Assembly: GCF_052324685.1 (NCBI RefSeq)
Contig: NC_135228.1
Coordinates: 16,405,611-16,469,610, forward strand
Origin: Brachyhypopomus gauderio
Taxonomy: Eukaryota > Chordata > Actinopteri > Gymnotiformes > Hypopomidae
Direction: 5' to 3'
DNA length: 64,000 nt
This document shows positions 1 to 10,311 of this stretch, one piece after another. Numbering within the stretch: the stretch's first letter is position 1; each line of letters starts with the position of its first letter. The notes beneath the pieces are model-generated. The model did not search any database. It was not told the origin of the DNA and saw only the letters and a list, made by a program, of their open reading frames with translations. The translations under genes and the position numbers were made by a program.

Positions 1-762
1 GACTATCCAACTTTCTTGAATCATCTGAGATGGGGATTACCTAAACCTCAAGGGCAACTTCGCGCGCTCCCCAGTAAACCTGTGCGGAATGTCCGCTCTT
101 TCACATCAACAGCTGTGGTGAAGGATGTTGTGCTGTTTGAACATGACCGAACGCGCTTCTTTAGGTTCTTGGCAATGTTTTGTGGAGGGCAGTTTCTATT
201 CTGGACTTACTTGGCCTATTTTGCGTTCACTGGCCTTCGAAACACTCAAAAAAGTAGTAAAGACTCTCGAAAAGTCAAAGCCGACTTGGGACTTTTCAGT
301 TTTGACATGAACCTCGGATCTAATGCTTGGAGATTTGGATTCACATTCGGATGTCTTGTCATCGGTAAGCTCTAAAGGAAGTATTAAACCTGACAACCAG
401 TCTGGTCAGATAATTTGTAGCCAGTTTATTTTCCCCTCTCAGCCTATATAGCTAGCTGGAAAAATAATATTAACTTTACTGTTTGCATGTTTGCCAGTTT
501 CTTAAGTGATCAACAAGATCCTGAAGGGCATCCCATTTCTTGAAAAGTTTATGACTAATGTAGCAAATGAATAAACTATTAGAAACTGTGTATGGTGAAT
601 ACTTGTGCTCCAATGAACACAGATCAAACCATTGACTTTCTTTTTTTCTTCTTTGTTGATTATTTTAGGCAAGTGAAATTAGTTTTTGTTAGTTCTGAAG
701 GATGAGTGAAGATTTGATTTAATAAACAAGAAAAACTCTCAAGACATTAACCACACCCCCTC

Positions 763-819
<57 letters not shown>

Positions 820-1120
820 AGCAGGAGCAATTGTTGGTCTGGGAGTGCTGTTCAGCCGTCGCTCCGTCAGTCGTGTGATACTGCATAAGGGAGGTGGAAG
901 GGTGACTGTGTCTACCCAGTCACCCCTGGGAGTTAGGAATGCATGGCACCTCACAGTGCCTTTAAATCAAGTGGCTTGTTATGCCCATAGACAGGAATCG
1001 CCCTCTTTCATCCCTCTCAAAGTAAAAGACCACAAGTTCTACTTTCTTTTGGACAAAGAAGGAACACTAAACAACCACAGACTGTTTGATGTCACTGTTG
1101 GGGCCTACAGACATCTATAA
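1..1120 (+). CDS. tmem223: Transmembrane protein 223, 5' end cut by window edge
   Basis: Two coding exons are visible: 1-364 and 825-1120 (the acceptor could also be read 3 bases earlier, at 822). The frame is open to base 1 with no ATG before the conserved part, so the start codon lies left of the window. Similarity to vertebrate TMEM223 runs from the stretch KDVVLFEHDRTRFFRFLAMF, through two hydrophobic membrane segments (one in exon 1, the second split across the intron, GAIVGLGVLF), to the family C-terminus FYFLLDKEG and TVGAYRHL. TMEM223 is a small two-pass mitochondrial inner-membrane protein linked to cytochrome c oxidase assembly; that role is family knowledge, not seen here. The intron phase is 1 and the joined frame is intact. 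In human the gene lies on 11q12, consistent with the genes to the right. Confidence 0.93.
763..820 (+). repeat. (CTAT)n microsatellite abutting the tmem223 acceptor
   Basis: About 14 copies of a tetranucleotide CTAT/TATC fill the end of the tmem223 intron, right up to the tag or cag acceptor at 821-824. With the preceding CCCCCTCT they must serve as the polypyrimidine region. Confidence 0.95.
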
Positions 1121-1156
1121 ATGACAGATCCTTCAGGGCTGTAAACTGCAGTGTCC

Positions 1157-1162
1157 AATAAA
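1157..1162 (+). terminator. tmem223 polyadenylation signal
   Basis: AATAAA lies 37 bases after the tmem223 stop codon, giving a very short 3' UTR; a T-rich stretch follows at 1186-1203. Confidence 0.75.
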
Positions 1163-1239
1163 TGTAAATATTTTACTGAACTGCTTTTGGGAGTTTTTTA
1201 TTTGCAGTCTTACACTTCAACATACTGCCCAAGATGTGC

Positions 1240-1242
<3 letters not shown>

Positions 1243-1319
<77 letters not shown>
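1243..1319 (+). repeat. (TA)n microsatellite
   Basis: About 38 uninterrupted TA dinucleotides just downstream of the tmem223 polyadenylation signal. Long TA runs are prone to cruciform extrusion and length change. Confidence 0.95.
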
Positions 1320-1323
<4 letters not shown>

Positions 1324-2640
1324 TTTGTTTAATGTAGACATTACTTTACATGCCTTCTGATAAAAATTGCTGCTGGATAGGAGCATAATTAATATTAAGG
1401 GAAATATTGAGGACAGCAGACATTTTGGTGACACCTTAGTAGAATAACTGTATTTATGTAATCCCAGCACAGTTCTCATTGAGTAAGCAGTCTCATAAAC
1501 AGATGGCCTAGATTTCAAAGGTTTTCAAAATCCAGATGTGTGCTAAAATGAGCTACGTGAGCTGTTAAAGATGCAGTTGATAGGGGTTTTCCATTCAAAA
1601 TACGAGGTCAGAAACTTTTTTGGAATCTTGAAACAAAAATTCACTTCCATTATCATAATGAAATTGGATAAGATACTATAAAATATATTTAACCGGTACC
1701 TTCAGACTGCTGTACCATTTCTGGACTATTTGACGAACTGCTAGGTCCTACGCCTTTAAAGCGTTGCTGAGACATTACAGTGAGTCACTGGCATCCTTGA
1801 GAGTCACTAACCAGTATTTGTCACTAGCTATGGAAGCTTCCAAAGGGGCTTTTCAAAACCCCACCCTAAGGACGTTTTATATTTATTGGAAAAAAATACT
1901 ACGAAAATATACAAATAAACAAGGTCGTGAATGCAGTAGCGTCCAGAAAGCAATAATTTATGACACATTTTAAGGATGACCGACATGGCTATTCTTAATA
2001 CTTGTCCAAACATAATGAGTCGATCAACTAAATGCTGGCGTGACTAAGCTGGGGTAGAAATTTTATACAGTTGAGAATTTAATCGTATGTAGCCTAAAGC
2101 TATATTTCATGTTTTAATGTTGCCGTTATTGAAACGTGAGTTCCAAAGGCTTACAAAGACAACAAAGCAAAGGCTTAAATGACTCCTTTAAGGGACGGAG
2201 AAAGAAAAGGCGAGCAGAGAAGGACCGAGGACTTTAGAAATAGGTTTATTTTAGTAAGCGTTGTGGGGTGTGAGATGGAGGCTCAGCAAAACTCAGCAGA
2301 AGAAACGGAAATTATAGGACATGGGGTCAAGAGATTAGGGAAATAGAAGTATGTCAGTTTTTGTCACGAACTGTTTACAGGCGGTATAGTTTAATGCATC
2401 TGGGTTTGTGAGTTTGGCGTAAAGCGTAAAGAAGTAGGTGCTTCTATGGACATTTTTTTTAAGTATAAACTTTCGTCTGAATGAACTGGACTGATGCTAA
2501 TAGATAAAAAATAACAATGTAAATAGTTGAGTAAAAAGGCGCACAGGAAATTACATTAACTTGAAATGTTATTTGGTTATTGACTACTTTGGTAAGTTTA
2601 TCTGCCAGTGAGATAATAACTTATGACCAACCCTCTTATA
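1320..2640. other. Intergenic, tmem223 to fosl1-like
   Basis: AT-rich unique-looking sequence. I see no coding exon with splice signals and no recognisable mobile element. The short open frames here have no family resemblance. Confidence 0.6.
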
Positions 2641-2908
2641 CGACAGATAGAGTCACGCACGACAAACGGAGGGAGGGACCGTAGCAAACTACAGCAGGCT
2701 AAAGAAATTGTATCACGTGTTTTTACTTTTATTTTACAGGAGTTTGGGGAGGCACTTGAATTCTTCCTGTGGCGCGATTATTTCAAAAATTAAGATATTA
2801 ACCGATACCAGCGAGAAGATGGAAGCCCGTGATAAGAGAGAGTGAGAATTTGTACAATTCTTCGCAATCATGATGCCCCTCGCAAACTTTTAAGAGACCA
2901 ACGTAGAG
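2641..2908 (+). promoter_or_regulatory. fosl1-like 5' flank and leader with two small upstream ORFs
   Basis: An E-box CACGTG sits at about 2714-2719. A plausible 5' UTR splice acceptor (pyrimidine-rich, ending ttttacag) is at about 2732-2739, so the transcript may have an upstream noncoding exon. Two short ATG frames precede the chosen start: 2819-2845 (8 codons) and 2870-2893 (7 codons, with two tandem ATGs), the latter ending 15 bases before the main ATG. No convincing TATA box was found. Confidence 0.45.
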
Positions 2909-4352
2909 ATGTATCAAAACGAAGGTGGTACCACATTCAGTTATGGGACTTATACCGAGATGTCACCACGACTGGACCTGAATAATGCTGTGCAGATTCA
3001 GAAGGTTTGTAACCGATTTTAAGTGAACTCAGTGAAATGCAGTGAAGGTGCTAATATGAGAATATGAACAGAGTCAGCAAAAATATTAAACATTGAGTAT
3101 ACAAAGCCGACACTATTCTACCTTGATTTATTTTTTTAATTTATCTGTTGCGCGTTTATTTGTTATTTTTAATAAGCTATTCGCTTATTTAACATCTTTT
3201 TTTTTTTTTGCAGAAACTCATGGGTGCAGTCACATCTATTCCTAACCTCGATACTGTAACCTCTAGCACAGATAATCAGTGGTTGTTTGAGTCTTGTCTG
3301 GTCTCAGAAACAGAGTCCACCTGGGAAACGTTATCCTCATTTTTGCCCATCACACTATCAAGCTGCCCATGCCAGTCGCAGTCTTCCAGTCCAGACCTGC
3401 CCCATGCTGGGTCAGGGGATGGATCTGAGCAGATCGGCGAACCCGTAAGTTCTGAATTTTTGCCTTGGGTATTCTAACACAGAAAACAGTGAAAGTGGGG
3501 ATGAGGCTTTTCATCTGACTCATCCAGTTATGGTAAAAGGGTAATATGATGTGCACCTGAGTCATTTAGAGGCCCACAGGGTGAGTCACTGTAGTAGAAT
3601 TTGCGCGGGATTCGGATAGCACATACCCAGGGGTGGACCATCTTGTGAATTGGGACGTTGGTGAGTAAGAAGAGTAATATTTGGAAGAATCGTGCCTGCG
3701 CTTGGTCTATCATCCACAAGATGGCAGTGTCGTCACTTGGTTCTCTCAGCCATCTTGGTTATGTAAATGGGAGAAAAGGTTTGTCAAAATTGTGTTGTGA
3801 AGTGGACTTTTTCCTCTTTTTTTACATTAAGTTCTCAGTAGAGATGAGCTGTTTTTCTCTCTGAATCATGTCCAGAGGTACAATGAAGAGTGTGAGAGGA
3901 GGAGAGCTCGAAGGGAAAGGAACAGAATAGCAGCTGCTAGGTGTCGGGATCGTCGCCGCATGCTTATGGATGCATTACAAAATGTGAGTCAAGCATTTAA
4001 ACAGGGCTGGTTGTCCACATTTAAATAGGGCTGGTTGTCCACATTTAAATAAGCCTGGTTGTCTGAGCTTTTCTCTCTTTTTTATTTAATTCATTTAAAT
4101 TGTGTGTAGGCCTCTATTTTTTCTTTTGTAGCTTAGTACACAAACAGATACCTCTACTGTACTTTATTGTATATTTATTGCTGAAATGACAAAATTCTTA
4201 TGCTTCACTTGTAGGAGACCGAACATTTGGAGCTTGTGAAGTCTCACCTAGAGGAGGAGATAGCTGGGCTTGAGAGGGAGAGAGAGAGGCTGCAGTTGGT
4301 GCTGGAGGCACATAGACCCATCTGTAAGATGAATGGCTCTGATGTTGAATAA
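2909..4352 (+). CDS. fosl1: Fos-family bZIP transcription factor, C-terminally short (fosl1-like)
   Basis: Four exons, 2909-3004, 3214-3444, 3876-3983 and 4215-4352, give 190 residues with all phases 0. Exon 3 is 108 bp, the exact length and position of the Fos-family basic-region exon. The N-terminal part matches the Fos segment around [11 protein letters not shown]. The basic region is [17 protein letters not shown] (about 117-133), followed by a zipper with leucines at four heptads (about 150-171) and [11 protein letters not shown], which agrees with FOSL1. Fos proteins bind AP-1 sites only as heterodimers with Jun. The protein ends 8 residues after HRPICK, so the usual C-terminal activation region is missing. 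Orthology to FOSL1 is supported by the next gene being efemp2, as in human. Paralogue (a or b) not decided. Confidence 0.88.
3995..4066 (+). repeat. Three-copy 25-bp tandem repeat in fosl1-like intron 3
   Basis: Three near-identical units containing GGGCTGGTTGTCCACATTTA begin 12 bases after the exon 3 donor; the third copy has diverged. Confidence 0.85.
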
Positions 4353-4602
4353 CTGAGCAGTTTCTGAGTCTGCAGGTTCAGACCAGTCCTGTTTATCAGT
4401 ATATAATCACAAAGTTAAGAGGCAATTGTTACCATGTTGACCTAAGTGGCATTATGTTTTGTATGTGTAGTGTTTTTTTCATCAGTATCTTTATAAAGTT
4501 TTGCGTTCTCATTTTTAATTTGCTTTCCTTTTCCACTTTCATTTGCCACATATTTAGAAAAGTAATCCTCAAAGTTCAAGAAACCCAGTTGTACGTCATG
4601 AA

Positions 4603-4875
4603 GAAGGGCAGGTGGTAGGGAACTGGTCTTGAGACCGGAGGGTCGTGGATTCGATTCCCAGAGCTGAGGCCATGACTGAGGTGCCCTTGAGCAAGGCACC
4701 TAACCCCAACTGCTCCCTGGGCGCTGGGCTAGGGCTGCCGCTCTAGGCACATGTGTACCACGACCTCCTAGTAATCACTAGTGTGTGTGTGTGTGTGTGT
4801 GTTCTGACTGCACAGATGGGTAAAAAGCAGAGGACAAATTTCGATTGTGGTGAAAAATCACAATTGACAAAATAT
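4603..4875 (+). mobile_element. tRNA-derived SINE of ray-finned fish type
   Basis: The head looks tRNA-like, with an RNA polymerase III box B match (GGATTCGATTCC, 4647-4658). The body has the hallmark fish SINE phrase TGAGGTGCCCTTGAGCAAGG followed by CACCTAACCCCAACTGCTCC, then a (GT)n run at 4781-4801 and the tail words GCACAGATGGGTAAA and GCAGAGGACAAATTT. Ends are approximate. It lies in the 3' UTR or last intron of fosl1-like, same strand. Confidence 0.8.
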
Positions 4876-4988
4876 GGCACATTTACATGAAGCTGGACTG
4901 TTATGGATGTATGATCCCAGTGCTTGTATCAACACTATGTATGCGATATAAGTATATACGGCCATAGTAACTTCTGTCAGTGAAACAC

Positions 4989-4994
4989 AATAAA
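4989..4994 (+). terminator. Candidate polyadenylation signal, fosl1-like long exon 4
   Basis: AATAAA 640 bases after the exon 4 stop, just beyond the SINE. Confidence 0.45.
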
Positions 4995-5387
4995 GAGTGG
5001 CATTAATGATTTAGTCCTTTCATTATTTCTTGCAGTTGTGCTTTTATAAATCGAAATCATTACTGTATTGTTGCAGGCACAGAGTCCAGCTGAGATTCAT
5101 TCCACAGCAGCAGCTGGCAGCAGTAGTCTAAGATATTCTTGTGAGAACATGCTGTGAAGTTATCCTGCTCTGAAGCAGGAGATAAATTAGAGATAACCGT
5201 CAGAACCCTGTCCGAATTTGCAGCTTGAATAATCGTATATGCTTCCTAGAGGATTACATAGACGATGCAGCTTGTATTATTAAGTGACAAGTAGTGATTA
5301 TGTCAATAATTCTAAAGAGTGATGCCATGTAAAATGTAATGAATATCTTCACAAACATATCGTTGTCAGCTGAATCAATGTGGGAGC

Positions 5388-5393
5388 AATAAA
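5388..5393 (+). terminator. Candidate polyadenylation signal, fosl1-like alternative exon
   Basis: AATAAA 295 bases after the alternative stop at 5091-5093. Confidence 0.4.
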
Positions 5394-5981
5394 ACAGACA
5401 GAGGAGGAAAATGACTCCACTGACTGGAATGACTGACAACTCATTGGAATGTCATTCAACAGCCATGGGATGACATCCAGTGACCTATCAAAAGAATGAC
5501 AAACACCAGCTGAGTGTAGAGTGCATGGTGATGAGTGCATAGGCTTGTATACAAGCATGGCTGAAGTACTACAAAAAAGCCCCTTCATCAATGAACTGCC
5601 AAGAGTCTGGCTGAGGTTTGTAACACCAGGTTGTTCTGTAGGGACTGGAGAAAGGAAACGTGAGTCCAAATTTCAGCTTGGCCTAAGACCTAGGTAGTGG
5701 CTAGATGAAGACCTAGGGATGAAGCACGGTGTCTCACAGCCACTGTGAGATCTGGTTTGGATGCTTGGATTTCTGGAATTAAGCTGCTGGAATCAAACCT
5801 CATCCAGGAAGAAAATCTTCTTCCTTATCCTCTGCCAGAGTTCCAAACAATTCATTGCAGAACTTTACTGACTAGACATCATTACTGATCATCACATTTG
5901 TTATGAAATATGAAAACGGTAGCGTTTTATAGTTTGCAGGGCGGCACGGTTTTGAACCTGTGTGTGCTAATATTTCTGCAT

Positions 5982-5997
5982 ACCACCAGGTGGCACT
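5982..5997 (+). promoter_or_regulatory. CTCF-like motif
   Basis: ACCACCAGGTGGCACT fits the core of the vertebrate CTCF consensus (CCACnAGGnGGCn). Binding is inferred from motif only. Confidence 0.4.
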
Positions 5998-6533
5998 GTT
6001 ATGGCATCGGCTCCATACAGTCAATGATCGGCTCCCAATTCTCAATTAAACTATTATCCGCACAGTCAGGAAAAAGCTCCAAACTCTTCTCAAAGCTTCC
6101 TCTGCTCACCACTAGATGCCGAAAATAATCAAGAAACTTTCTTGAAACGAAACATTTTAAAAATCAAAATCAAAATAGAAAAAAATATATAATACAAATA
6201 TTTTTAAACCATAAGCTGCTATCCTTGTTCTTGTATTGTTCAATGACGATAGACTTGACAAACACGAGCATAAACAACTTCCTTTCAGACCCGACGCAGG
6301 TTTCTTTGCAATAAACGTGCGTGCCCGAATAATTTTTTAACGGTAACGCTCATTTGAGGGTCATCTGGATTAAACACACACTCACTTCATTCTTGTTCCC
6401 ATTATTTTTCAAAGCAAAGTTACATTAAATCCAACGTTAACGTCAACCTAAACATTCACATGTTAATATGTTTTTCCCCACACCGCAACTATTTGATCAC
6501 TTCAAGTTGATGTTTGAGCTGTCGCAGGAGCTG

Positions 6534-6551
6534 TAGGGGGCCCCCTAGCGG
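6534..6551 (-). promoter_or_regulatory. CTCF-like motif within a perfect 14-bp palindrome
   Basis: TAGGGGGCCCCCTA (6534-6547) is a perfect palindrome; on the minus strand it continues from CCGC, giving CCGCTAGGGGGC, a good CTCF core in the opposite orientation to the motif at 5982. Confidence 0.4.
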
Positions 6552-9424
6552 ACAACATTCAGCATCACGTCCTCTTGTCTTATTCACCAGTCAAGTAAAA
6601 ATTGGGATTAAGAAAAATGTTTTCGGAATACAATGATTAAGACGAAAAAAGTAACCATATTAACCGACAATTCCCAATGTCTTGAACACGTTTCTCACTT
6701 CACATCCGTGATCGTGCTGGTCTTGGTTTTCTCCTTGATTCACCATTTACATCATTCAGTCTTTTATCCTGCCCATATTGGCCTCCTTTTGCTGACTCAG
6801 ACATATTTCTCTGCACACACTATGCTGCCGCTGTGTTTTTCGGCAACAGCCACTTTGAGACAGGAAGTCTGCACAGTCCACCTCGTCAGCTACTGCTGGA
6901 CCATGGGGGCTGTTGGTGCCTTCATGGCGAAGATTATGGCTGAGTTAAGGTTTCTTTTGCCTGTGCACATTTTTCAAACTATATATTATGTTAATAAGAT
7001 GGAGAATATAAAACCTGTCAACAGTGTACAGGTCATGTTGTGTTCATCAGTCCTAAAAACAGCACTCCTTGGCCATTCCTGCCTCTACCAGTGGAGCAGA
7101 TAGTAAGAGTCAGAGTGGGTGCCATGTTGAAATAAATCTATTGGACAGATTATTAGAACCTTCACTGACCCTCTTTATTAGACAATATGATGGAGAACAT
7201 GGATGTAAATACAGAGAAAGTATTTCTGCATGATCTCATGAGCTCGGGAGTTTCTGGTAAATGATAAAGACTTGCTGGAGTAACACAAAGGTTAATGAAA
7301 TAGTAATATACAGAGTTAATTCATATCAAAGTCACTAACTGGTTATATGTCTGTATTCATGTTTTCACCATAGCTTTTCATTTCTCTGTTTATAAGCCAG
7401 GTGGGCTCCCAAAAAACAACAACAACAACAACAACAAAAAGCTTTCACTGAGATGGAAGCTTTAAAGTGGTTCAAAGATCAAAATGCATTGCTGGACATC
7501 CACAATTCAACCGCTGAAGAAATACTACACAACACTCTTAATCTTTTCCCTGCCATGTATTTAACCAAATCTCATATGATTGAGCATGTCTGAGCACATG
7601 TAGACTGTAGGTCTGCATGATGATGAACAGAAAGGCATTTCTGTTAGGGGGAGTTATTTTAATTCTTTGTCACTACATAATCCAAAAAAAACTACAGTTT
7701 AGATATCTGTATGAAATTCATTTGAAGTCCCAGAAACAGTACATTCATCTGTTCCAAATTCACATTGAATCATATTGTTAATGTATCTGCTTTATACAAA
7801 CTAGGCCGTATGATGTCAGAATGTTTTCACAAAACAATTAGAGGAGTTTTTGCAGGAATAATTATGCTATATTCCCAGATTACATTCAAGGAAGAAAAAA
7901 TGTGTTGTATTGCTCATATTCACATTTCAAGTGTGGAAGAACTGAAATAGACAAATAAACAATTGAGAAGATATTTATATATCCCTCAGTGAATGTATTG
8001 TTGCGTAATTCATTTGCACATTGGCTGTTCGAAGAGCACATTTATTTGTGGGTGCTACAATAATAGAAAAATGAAATGTCACTCCGTTTGAATATTTTTA
8101 AAAGATCCTTTATTTTCTATTTTTGTCACTATGCCATGAATGACAAGGAAGGCATACATTAGCAAACAGTCTTAAAAAAAATCAAATACACAGGAAAACT
8201 CAGAATGAGGTAATCAGTGGGGAAGACTGAGTGGTAGACATGGACTTGAGATGGTTCAGGAGACTTGGGAGTTAGGAAGAGGGTTAAACAGGGCAGGTAA
8301 ATAGGGAGCAGGCGGCAGGAGCATAGCTGGTCATCAGTAAGATGGCTACACTGACATTTTGTGTATTTAAACAGTTGAATGTTTTCTAACATTTCATAAT
8401 TGATCCTATAGAATCTTTCCAGATATCTGATTATCATCACCCACAAACTCACAAACATCACGTGCATGATTTGTTCGATACAGTAGTGGAGAATGTACTG
8501 TCCTATGTATGTAGTTTTATGGTTTCAAATAAACTACATGAAATGACAGAAGTCTTTTATGTCAGTCTAAGCACCTCAAATTCAAACTCTCTTACTGTTT
8601 ACTTCAGCAAATGAATAAGATTTAATGGGCTCAAAGAATGGGTGGTAGAGACGCAATAATAGCAGTGTGTCCCCAGACTCCTGTCTGTCCTCAGTTCATT
8701 CAACTCTGTTAAGCAGTCACTTAGAGATCTAAGATTTTTGTAATCCTCATGCATCACACTCATTCTGCTCACACACTTGCGACATTCAGGTTAGTATGTA
8801 TGTTTTTTTAAAGACCTTTTAAAGATTTTGGTTTGGATATTCATTAAAAGCATTACTGTCTTTCCAAAAAGGTATCAGGGGATATGGACAAGATCCATGG
8901 ATGTCATCAAAATCTGCATTCTGAATCTCGTTAAAACAGTGCTGTGGTCAGTCAAGCCAATTCTGTTCCCTTCTTCACAAAGCTGGTGTCTCTAGTCCCA
9001 CTCTTCCATTCCAAAATCTATTTATAACCTCTGATTTCTTCACAGCACTTCTCCACCAATCACCTTAGCTCAATCTATGACCCTATTAAGTGTCAGACAT
9101 GTTAAATAAGTTTGATCAGTTCGTCGTGTAAATTAGGTAAATGATCTACTACACAACTGTGGCTCATGACGGATTTTCTTTTAGGTCTGTTGTCTGCCAA
9201 GCTGCACACAGATAAGACAGAGCGAAAGAAAGAAAAGAGGAAAAGAACAATGTTTTATCACAGTGAGAAATGACTATAAGCATATATTTTGTGTGACAGG
9301 ATGTGAGTGCGTGCCTCAGGGATTGCCTCCACAGCAAGGGGCTACAATTGTCCTAGCGGCTCTGGAGAGGCGGATGGGGGTGTCAGTGCAGGGACTTTTA
9401 CTGCCTTGTAACAATCCCTGAACT

Positions 9425-9438
9425 GTGACAGCTGTCAC
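9425..9438. promoter_or_regulatory. Palindromic TGACAGCTGTCA element
   Basis: GTGACAGCTGTCAC is a perfect 14-bp palindrome combining an E-box (CAGCTG) with two facing TGACA half-sites of the TALE homeodomain (MEIS/TGIF) type. It lies in a GC-richer island (about 9300-9470) of an otherwise AT-rich gap, so it is a candidate enhancer. Confidence 0.35.
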
Positions 9439-9623
9439 CCCCGCAGCCTTCACAAACGGCCATGGAACATTTCTTCAAATTTCAACAGAAAAGTTCTGCA
9501 ACCTTTTTACGAGAGGTTCTGCTTGAGCTCATAAGACCGACTGTCTCAAAAGATCCGCTGCCTCGGGTTGCTTAGCTGTTGGGCCAACGGTGCTCAAACC
9601 TCAGGGATAATCAAAAAAAAATA

Positions 9624-9631
9624 TGACGTCA
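9624..9631. promoter_or_regulatory. Full palindromic CRE
   Basis: TGACGTCA, the complete CREB/ATF site, about 200 bases from the TGACAGCTGTCA palindrome. Confidence 0.45.
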
Positions 9632-10199
9632 CGTTCCTGGCATTTGGTTGAAGACACAGTGTGTACAGGACAATTCTGTTTGGTCTATTTTTTCTTTCTC
9701 ACTAATTTGTGTCCCCATTCCTTGGGTCCCCTCTCATGCAGTAAATATCCAGTTGTGCCAGAGACTTCAGGAGGTTTTACTGTTTGAGAAAATGAATGTG
9801 ATCATGCCAAAAAATTGTGCTTTGAACAACTCAAATCTGGGGAAGTGTACGATATTAAGATATCAGAGGATTTGACTTATTCAAGCCAGGTGCATTGTTT
9901 TTCTCAGTGATGTAATCTGTCAGGACTGATAGGCAGGGGCAAAAGTTGTTTGTGTTTCTTGCTACTTGAAAGGTGAATTTGGAATTTGGGCTCGAGACCA
10001 GGAATTTGAATCCTAGAGGGCTAGAAAGAGATAAGACCGAGATCAAGGTAGCGGGGGCAGGGGTGCACGTGGGCTTAGTAAAGTTAATTCCATCACACGC
10101 TCATGCACACAAACACACACTTGGTTCTCCATCTGCTATTCTAAACGTTCATCTACTCTGCTGTTACTGCCAGCACTGTGTCTGTGGCTAGTGGAAGTG

Positions 10200-10311
10200 G
10201 GGAGAGCTGAAAGGTCCTAAATATTATTAAGAGAAGCACAGGATTACGCAGAGATCGACCATAACAAGAGAGTTTTTAGCCCACCACACAGGAGCTGGAC
10301 ACGTGTGGAAA
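10200..10311 (+). other. Possible 5' noncoding exon of efemp2
   Basis: A stretch ending GTGGAAA|GTGAGT has a strong donor at 10312, and an acceptor (cttcacatcaaaag) lies at 11786, 66 bases before the efemp2 ATG. The 5' limit and the assignment are guesses; the gap would be an intron holding the 12-bp minisatellite. Confidence 0.25.

Larger units (their letters stand above)
4324..5093 (+). other. Possible alternative 3' splice of fosl1-like (intron 4324-5076, terminal exon from 5077)
   Basis: Inside exon 4, directly after the codons for HRPI, the sequence T|GTAAGA is a strong 5' splice site. A good acceptor (tattgttgcag) ends at 5076. Joining 4323 to 5077 rebuilds the cysteine codon (T+GC) and then reads TESS and a stop at 5091-5093. 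The SINE at 4603-4875 would then be intronic and the signal at 5388 would serve this form. The unspliced form reads CKMNGSDVE and stops at 4350-4352. Which form is used cannot be told from sequence. Confidence 0.4.
5394..9300. other. Intergenic, fosl1-like to efemp2, left part
   Basis: No coding gene recognised. The longest open frame, 6633-7103 plus, starts without Kozak context, resembles no family known to me and has a serine/leucine composition typical of chance frames. A short (CAA)n run is at about 7419-7436. Two CTCF-like motifs are listed separately. Confidence 0.6.

Noticed and set aside
4603..4700. A functional tRNA gene
   Set aside because: The box B match belongs to a SINE head; the sequence does not fold into a full cloverleaf with a clear anticodon arm, and it is followed by the SINE body and tail.
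6633..7103. 156-codon plus-strand frame in the fosl1-efemp2 gap
   Set aside because: No family similarity, no splice sites, no promoter; length is within chance for 64 kb in six frames.
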